Assembly (NCBI GenBank): GCA_958299035.1
Contig: CATQJL010000316.1
Coordinates: forward strand, 46,869,585 to 46,933,584
Source of the DNA: Cylicocyclus nassatus
Lineage: Eukaryota; Nematoda; Chromadorea; Rhabditida; Strongylidae
Direction: 5' to 3'
Length of the DNA stretch: 64,000 bases
Of this stretch, positions 38,401 through 47,400 are shown piece by piece; positions within the stretch are counted from its first letter, which is position 1, and every line of letters begins with the position of its first letter. The translations under genes were made by a program, and so were the position numbers. The notes under the pieces are model-generated. The model had not been told where the DNA came from. It did no database searches and saw only the letters and a list, made by a program, of their open reading frames with translations.

Positions 38401-41400
38401 TTTAAATATACGCAGAAGTTCCAGTTGGGCTCGAATGAGGGAGTGATGTCTAACAGATTACTCTGCGCAAAGAAAAATGTCTGTCTGCTGTACCCATACT
38501 TAAAACGAGTCTATCTGCGAAATACACATGTTGTAACAATCAATTTTATTCTCTTTACCCATTCAGTTTTTGGGTCTTGAAACGGTTATAGCTCCCCACC
38601 CAGAGGTGCTTCGCAGATATTTGAAATCAGCGCTCCGAGCAGATTACGATGATATATGTCACATCTGGATTGGTACTTTCGACTAAGTATTCCCTCCTTA
38701 TTAGATGCTCCACCGTTGTACGAGTTCTGCGTTGCGTTCTGATAACAGAATAGATAGAAAATCCCCTCTCTACCTCTGCCGTGCTAGTTGGAACGGGAAC
38801 TAGCTTTGCTAGTAAGTCCATCAGATTTTTGCGGTAAGTAATGGGGAAAGAGCCAGATCGCGTATACTTTCGCAACACGAGAAGGAAATATTGCATACTT
38901 TTTTGGGCCTTGTCGAACTCTGGCTTCACCTCCTCTGGCATACGTCTTGTTAGCTGACGAGAAAGCTGCTCAACTTCTTCTTCAACAGCATCTGCGGAAT
39001 AGCCGAAAAAAGTAGATACTATGCTGCGCGTTGGTTTTTTTTCAATATCATAGGTCATAATGTCACAAGGCGAGATACGTCCAGCAGCACAAAGCACAGA
39101 GTTAAGTTTGTACTCCACTCGGGATCTAACAAGAGAAGGACACTTAGTCGAAAGCAGCAATCCAGATGAGATTATTGTCTTGAAGCGCTTACAACCCTGG
39201 TTCCGAATCTGGTTTTGTGGAAGGAGTTATGAGGGTTGTTTCCCTCTGGGGTTGAAACGCTCTCCAGCAGGTCTCCCATCATCTATGAGCACTGTAGAGG
39301 AGTATCAACTGATGGCAACTGGCCTAGTAGTAAGTAATTTGAATGAAGATTACAATAAGGATTATAATACTCGTATTACCTTGGTTTTTTCAAACATTTC
39401 TAACTTCGAGCATCAATATCATCAAAAATATCAGGCTTTAGGGCTCTAAAGCCATTTAGAAGCTCAATTTTGCAAAAATTGCGATAAAGTTGCATGCGAA
39501 GAGGGTTAAATTCTTGACAGTCTCCTTATCAAGCAAGTCACTTACCACTAGGCCATTAGCCTAGTTGGTACCAGGGTGTGGGTTCTTGACAGTCTCCTTA
39601 TCAAGCAAGTCACTTACCACTAGGCCATTTGCCATTAGTTGGTACCAGAAAGGGGTGTGGCACATGATCGCTGTTTACGACCCCCCCCCCTGATTGCTGT
39701 CTTAATAAGACCCCCCCCCCTGAATCATATACCTAAGATAGCATTACCAGAGTTGAAAAAGAGGTCAGGCACAAGTATTTCGAAACCCCCCCCCCTCCCA
39801 TGAAAGCCCTCAAACGACCCCAAAGCCCCAGGTTTGGAATCAGCGTTTCGAGCGCTTCAAGACGATATATATCTTACTAGTATCTTATTTGTATTGGTGC
39901 TTTCGACTAAGTATACTTTCCCTGTAAGAGCAGTAGCTATGCTTTGTACTAACACCTTCCTTTTGTTCATATCCATGTTCGTGAATTTAGCAGCCTTGAA
40001 ATCTTCAGCAACCTGGAGATCAGCAATGGACATCTTGGACATTTCCTCATTGAAACTAGGCAATATACATGGATTTCTGATGTACGAAATAGAGAGTTTC
40101 GCTCAATTGTCAACTCTATATCAATGTCGACAACATTTTCGTGGGCGTAAGATTCTCCTTCTGCCTCGCTGTTGAAATGGAACACATGCAAGTCATCCGA
40201 TTTCGTAAAGTATTCTGCCTGCCGTTTCTTCTTCAAACTGCCAACCTTTCCAAAACAATGAAGGATATTTTAATAACATGTTGTTCTTCTGAATGCCTTA
40301 AAGTTTTTGATTCATTGAAACCAACCATTCCCTACAATTAGGTGAATCTAGAGCGTTTTCACGAAAGTGACGTTCTTCAGCACTAGGTTTACAGGGTATA
40401 GATTCCAGAATTGGGCGGGTTTTGTGTAAAGGTGTAGAAATTTACCAATCTCCCATAGTTTTTTGAGTATCTTATATATAAAGCTGAATGTCTGTTTGTA
40501 TGTATGTATGTCTGTCTGTCTGTATGTCTGTCTGTGTGTACGTATGTTCCGAATAGAAAATTCCATTTCTGAACCGATCCGGACCAAACTTGGCACACAT
40601 ACACTTCGGGCCCCGGCGGGTGTCATAGGCTACTTTTCGTATCGATCGATATCGATTTTATCGATTTTTTGCAAAATTTGAGCTACGGGGCTGGGATTTG
40701 GCACAGGGGGGTAATTGAGCATGCTGATCACCCCCACGGGGGTGATCAGCATGCTCAATTACCCCCCTAGCTCAAATTTTGCAAAAAATCGATAAAATCG
40801 ATAAAAGTAATGCACGGTTTCGAAAACTAATATTGTATTCGTAATCAGCATGCTCGATTACCCCTCTGTGCCAAATCCCAGCCCCCTAGCTCAAATTTTG
40901 CAAAAAATCGATAAAATCGACATCAATCGATAACGAAAAGTGGACTGTGACACCCGCCGGGGCCCGAAGTGTATGTGTGCCAAGTTTGGTTCGGATCGGT
41001 TAAGAAATGGAATTTTCTATTCGGAACATACGGCGGAGCCGGGTATGCCAGCTAGTGTGCTGATAATGATGGCACAACTGTCAATCAAAGCGCATTTTTT
41101 ACTAAAAAAACGTATAACAACGATAAGTACGCTTAAATAGACGCGTTCGCTCGCGTTCCCGTTAATGCTGATAACGATGTCAATCCACAGCACATTTTTT
41201 ACTATTAGCTTGCTCCATCTCGCTCTTACAATGTGTTGGCTTTTATGGGTCACCGGAGCAAATGATTTTTAAAGCCGGGAAGCAAAGAAGCCCTAACATG
41301 CTGTATACCATTCGAAAGCTGAGATCATGGAGAATCGACATAGGCCGTCGACTTTTTTCTAGGTCTTCTGTGTCGCGAGGTATGAGGGAATTTAACTTCA

Positions 41401-44400
41401 AAAATCAACTGATTTTGTATCCTCACTTTCTGCTCTCTAAATGAATGCTACGAGAAAGTCGACGGTCTATGTTTGTTAATGAAGACTTGCTCTAACACAC
41501 AGATAGATAATTGGCAGTGATTAGGTCTTCGTTTGGCAGAAATTTGGTGGTGAAAATGGACATGTTTTCAGATAAAATGCGGTGTATCTCTCGGTAGAGG
41601 GGGGGGGGGGGGCTAGAAAGAAGTCGACGGTCTAGGTCGAATCCCTTTTTCCTGAGCTTTCGAATGGTATATAGGTTGCTGGGCGAAAAAACTAACCATT
41701 TTTCAAAAATGGGGTGGAGATGTTTACTATTAGCTTGCTCCACCCAGCTCCACCAATGTATTGGCTTTTATTGCCGGAGCAAATGATTTTTAGAGCCGGG
41801 AAGCAAAGAAGCCCTAACATGATGTATACCATTCGAAAGCTGAAATCATGGAGAATCGACATAGGCCGTCGACTTTTTTCTAGGTCTTCTGTGGTATGAG
41901 GGAATTTAACTTCAAAAATCAACTGATTTTGTGTCCTCACTTACCGTCGCATTATACCCAAAAGAGTTGTAGCTTTGAACAAAAAAGTGTTGATTATATT
42001 ACTAACATAAGATTGATTAATTTTCATGGAACTGTAACGCTCAGGAACGTACTTATGAATGCTCGAAAAGAGTTTGTGGTTCTGTAGATGCTTTTTTTTA
42101 TAAATAAATAATATGAATAAACATGAATACCGTTTCTTTTGTAAATGTATGAGTGCACTCTCAGATAATCGCCGGGGGCAAGCGGCCATGCGAATTTTGA
42201 GCAAGCGGGCACCGGAAAAATAGTTCGCTGATTTTTTGTGGTCCGCTTGCAGAAATTTGGAGGAATTTTAGCGAAATTTTGGACGAATGCTTGAAGAACA
42301 ATTGCGGTTTCCTTACAGATTAGTTGCGGCGCAGTGGCCGCATTCTCGCGGATTTTCCGCGAGAACGTGCAAAATTATTGAGAGCCGCACGGTCCTTTTT
42401 GAAGGACCGCACAGCCCTCAGGTACTTTCCGCTGAAAGAAAGTACCCCAAACTTGGGTAATAAAACCATCGATGGCACCTCTGCCACATAGAGTCTCATC
42501 TTTTCTCGGCGTACGCCCGAAACTGCGTAAAAAGAGTCTGAGCGCCTGCTGAAAGTTTGGCCAGCGCTCGCTGAAAGAGATTGTTTGACGAGCGCTTGCA
42601 GAAAATTTTGTATTGATGCCCGCTTGCAGAAAACGCAAATACCGCCCGCTGAAGATTTGGCCACGCCCCGAAATCCTGCTGACCGCCTGCAGAAAAGCGC
42701 GAGTTTGCGGACCGCCTGCCCCCGGCGATTATCTGAGCTTGTTGTTTGGGGGTACTTAGTCTGCAAAACCTTTTGATAACGGTTTTTATTTATTCTCAGA
42801 GTATAACACCTAACTCAGACCAGGTGAAGGAGGTCATCCGGAGTTTGGCGTCAAACTGAAGGGGGTAAGATCCATCACTCCCCCTATCGTAACTATGCCT
42901 CCGACGTACCGACATTTGTGATTGCCGTCCCATTAGCATAACAGCATTATCCCGCGAGATACTCCAAAACTAATCAATGACAAGCTTTGTGAGTGGGAAA
43001 AATCATTCTATACGAGTAGACGGTTTTTGAACAGGGAATTAACGTTTCACTTCGCAACTTAGCTTATGACTGATTTGTTGCATTGAACAATGGTGAATCA
43101 GTTGATGCCATATTTTTTCATTTTTTCAGAGCTTTTGATAGGCAATGTACTCCTAGAACAGTTGCTGTTGTTGTTACACCTCAGTTGTTGTCTTAGCTAT
43201 CCTCCTACTTGCTAAGTAAGTCCGCGTTGGAAACAGCTTTTCGAAGAAATAGTCTTGCAAGAATGGAGTTTTTTTCAAGGCGCAAACTGTCTCGCCTTTT
43301 TCATGCCTGCAAAGGCCATTACCTTCATACCTCAAGACTCATCCCAACACCATCCTCCGATGAGATCAAAGTGCGCTTTTCTAAGCAAATCAACAAAAAG
43401 AGGCTTTTAAACCGATATCTTCGGTTATTCAAAAGATGGTTCACTAGTGTAAAGAAAGCTATGTCTCCGTTAATGCTCTCAAAATTAAGGTTATGCACTT
43501 TGGCAATTCCGATCTTTCATTTGACTCATAGATGGTGTTACTCTTGAACTCTCTTGAAGACTCTTGAATTTTGTTCTACTGAGGATGTTGGAATTCTAAT
43601 AAATGATCAATTGGATTATCTCATCATTATCAGGTGTCAAAAAAGAGACGTATGTTTGCCGCATTTGGAGTATGCTTCTCCCTTTGGAATTTCTTTTCAA
43701 AAAGACTATCGATTCTGCCGAAAGTACCAGGATCTTCTTATATAAATGTTTTCTTTGTCCAAATTGCCCCGATCGTTGCCATTCTTACAGATCAGGTACG
43801 AATTTATAATGGTCTTGTCTTCAGTTCTTGCTTTTTAGACTAAAGACAAGATAAATGGCGCTTTTTCAGCAAAAACAGCCATTTCAGGGGAATGGAGTTT
43901 GGTGTTTTTTTTTTCACCTTTGCACCCCTCTCCCCTAATCCGCTGTCCGCTAGCTCAGGGTTCCTGACGAATCCGGTCAGAGACTGTGAGACTTGTTTAA
44001 GTCAGCCATTCGGACCTGATTTGTTACTGCAATTTTGCGTCCAAAAGATGAAAGGCTCCCACCTTCTGCAATTTTCTTAGAGCGTCTGCGGACGTATCAC
44101 ATGAATAAATATTTGAAACGTTAATCACCAAGTTGAGCCCTGTGACAACTCGGAATACTTTGAACATTTTATAGCATTTTTGCAAAATCTGATGTCTACA
44201 AACTGCCTCACAAGTCTCAGTGCAATAAATCACGAGCAAGCCAATAAGATTGATGATGTTGAGGCTCTTTCGGATAAGATTTGCGTTCAAAACCAGTGGC
44301 CGCATTCATCAACAAACCCTGAGAGTTATTCTATCCCCAAGGGTAAGTTTTACCCTCACAAGGGAATGGTCAGAAATCGAAGTGGCCATTTTAGACAAGC

Positions 44401-47400
44401 TGCATACCGTTAGATGCAGCATGAAGCGCTGACTCTAAATCTGTCTTCCTTACCTGCTTATCGCTTTTCTGGGCGAAGCGATAAGCCATTAAAGACCATT
44501 ATTTTGCTGAGAAATTATGCGTGAAATTGAAAATTTAGCCCTACATAGCTACGTTCGCCTCAATGCTGGGTCAAAACATGCCGCTAGCTTATTTAAAATT
44601 TTTGAAGCCAGAAGCTGAGCTAAAAGCGCAACAATGTGCTCAATTTCGCTGTTTTATGTATGATTTTTTCACAATAAAACCGCTTGTAGCTTCGTCCACA
44701 GAAGCGTGAAGCAGAGAAGGAAGACAGATTCGAAGTCAGCGTTTTATACTGCGTCGAATGATATACAGCTTCTCTGGTTTGCCCGCTTCGACTCCTGACC
44801 ATTCCCTTGTCAGGTTCATTGGCCGTATTCATCAACAAACTCTTGAGTGAAAGGTAGGGTTTACTCCGGAAAGCGATTAACCTGTATCGATCAACGAGCC
44901 CTGAGAGTAAATTCAACCCTTGAGGGTTAATCTCACCCTCGAGTGTAAACCTTACCCCAGAGAGCGATTAACCCGTATTCACGAACGTGGCTCATCAGGG
45001 TAAATTCAATCCTAACACAGAGCCAGTAAGATTCGCACTGACACTTCTACAGACACCAAAAGTGATCTCTCGATGCACTACTTGGTCTTAGTGTACTGTC
45101 CTGACAATAAACACATACTATAATTACTACTATCTCAAACTTCCTATGGTCTCTTTTTGTGTTTTCATTAAAAGTTATCATCCGGTATTATAGGAATTTG
45201 CTATAGTAAAAGATATAGCTTTCAAAGTACATGCGCAACTAAGGGCCGAACATCAAGCTCAAAAACTCAGCATTCTTTGTTCAACGAAGCTCGGCTGAGG
45301 CTTCTTTAGTCAGATTTTAGTCCACTATTAACGGCTTTTACACTCTCATATTGTCTTAACACAACCAAATACGCCCTGATTTGAACAATAAAGTACTAAA
45401 AAATTTTACCCTAATCTTTGTAATATAATCAGACGAGACAAAAGAGGGCTTAACAAACTTGAGATAATATTAACTAGAAAGTGTTTGTTGTCAAATAGTA
45501 TCGTTGGGCTAAGTAGTGCGGGTCAATCGCTTTCTAGAACTTGCTCTAAGTGTAAGTTTAACCCTCAGAGTCGTTGATGAATAATAATCACGCTTTTCGG
45601 GATAAGGTTTACCCTCAAGGGTAGATCTAACCCTCGGGGTTAAGCCTACACTATGCTTCGCGAATACGGTTCAATCACTTTCCGGGGTTAAACTTACTCT
45701 CCAGGGTAAGTTCAACCCTCAGGTTCGTTGATGAATTCGGCAATACGGCAATACGGCAAACAACAGTTTTGCGAAATTATATGTACTGCTCTGTTTGTTT
45801 TCTTACGATGGTTAAGGGGTTTTGGACACTAATCCCAATTACTTTATGAGAGACGGAGGTTGCGAACTTCTTTAGGTACGATTTTTTCTTTCACACCGTT
45901 TTCAAAAGTTTAAAGTGAAACGAGATTTATTAGGTTGTTATTTTCTCAGGCGTGAGCATATACGCACGTAGTAAACCTCGATCAGTTCAGGTGAGAACTT
46001 AACCCATCAGTTGAGCACGTCAGGTGAAATGATGATCGCCTACCTCCCCATGCTATAAGCATGGCAAGTGAACTGACAGTTGGCCATCCGTCCACCTGCT
46101 GCATTCAACTGTTGCACACCAGTTCACGGTCAGTTGAGCTGAACGTGAACTGATGTTAGACGAATGCAAATAGTGTGGAAAAGAGGAGACGCAGAGAAGA
46201 CTCCCGTAATTTGCTCCTGAGAAACTTAGATACAGTCGAGTAGATTTTTCGCTCAATATAGTGTGCTTGCACTGAAGGTGAAATGCGGTAAAATTTGCGT
46301 GAACAAGTAGCCCTAGCAATGCGAGCCTTTTGCGCGCGCAATTGGCCGGCGTCATAGGCGCAGCTATCTGTTCACGTGCAAATTTTACCGCATTTGACCT
46401 TCAGTGCAAGCACACTATATTAACCGGAAAATCTGCTCAACTGTACACATCAGTTTGCCTAACACTGCAGACAAAATCGGCGCAAAACAGCACAATACGG
46501 GAATCCAAAAAGGAGAGAATTGATTAACAGCTGATTTTAGCGTAAAAGGGAGATAACGGATTCTTTTCTTTTTTGTGAAGTTGCAGACTTTATTGACTGA
46601 GTTCATGTTGTAACCATTTCATTTTTTCATAAACTTATTCATCAAAAAATGTGTTTTTGTTTCGTACACGCATGTGCTAGGCGAAATCTTTGATAGCGGT
46701 CATCATCGATTTTGCTATAGTGGTCGCCATCAAGGACACTAGGCGATACCGCAAAGTTTGACACTAGTCGTTGTTGAACCATGGCCGTGCATGTTCAATT
46801 CCATCGTCACTTGTTCAACCAAACCGGCTCAAGTGGTTCTTTTTCCAAGAACACACAAGATTATCACGATTAGAAAGCCATCGGCATCCAGATCAGTAGC
46901 TCACTGGGTGCTGGACTGAGGCGTTTTACGTTCAACGTAGGCCCGCACCAGTCGAGTTGCACTGATGGGGGGGGGGGCTCACTACAGGCCATATACTACG
47001 GGTCATCTTGAGTTTTAACCACTTTTTTGCATAAAAGCAAAATAGATGACCATAAACGGTACCGAAAAACACCTTTGTGCTACAAGTCTTAATTTCGAAC
47101 GTATATGCAATTGATCATACAGCTATTATTCAGAATCATGATATGATGATCAAAACAGTATATGAGACCGCATCCATACTCAAAGAACTCGGCGGAGCTA
47201 ACGACATTTGTGGAGGAAAAAGGCCTAGTAAGGCCTTTAGAAGAAAGTACAAATGGGACGCACGCTCCCTAAAACTCTTTCGAAACGGTGCGTTAGCTGA
47301 TACGATGCCAGACTCGCACCATCTTTGACACCAGAATCTCAAGCGACGAATTCGCAGCTGTCAGCTATATTGCCATGGATTCGCGGAAAGGTACAATGTT

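Noticed and set aside
38627..39160. Intact hAT transposase gene
   Set aside because: Only the C-terminal dimerisation region is recognisable; the catalytic part is absent.
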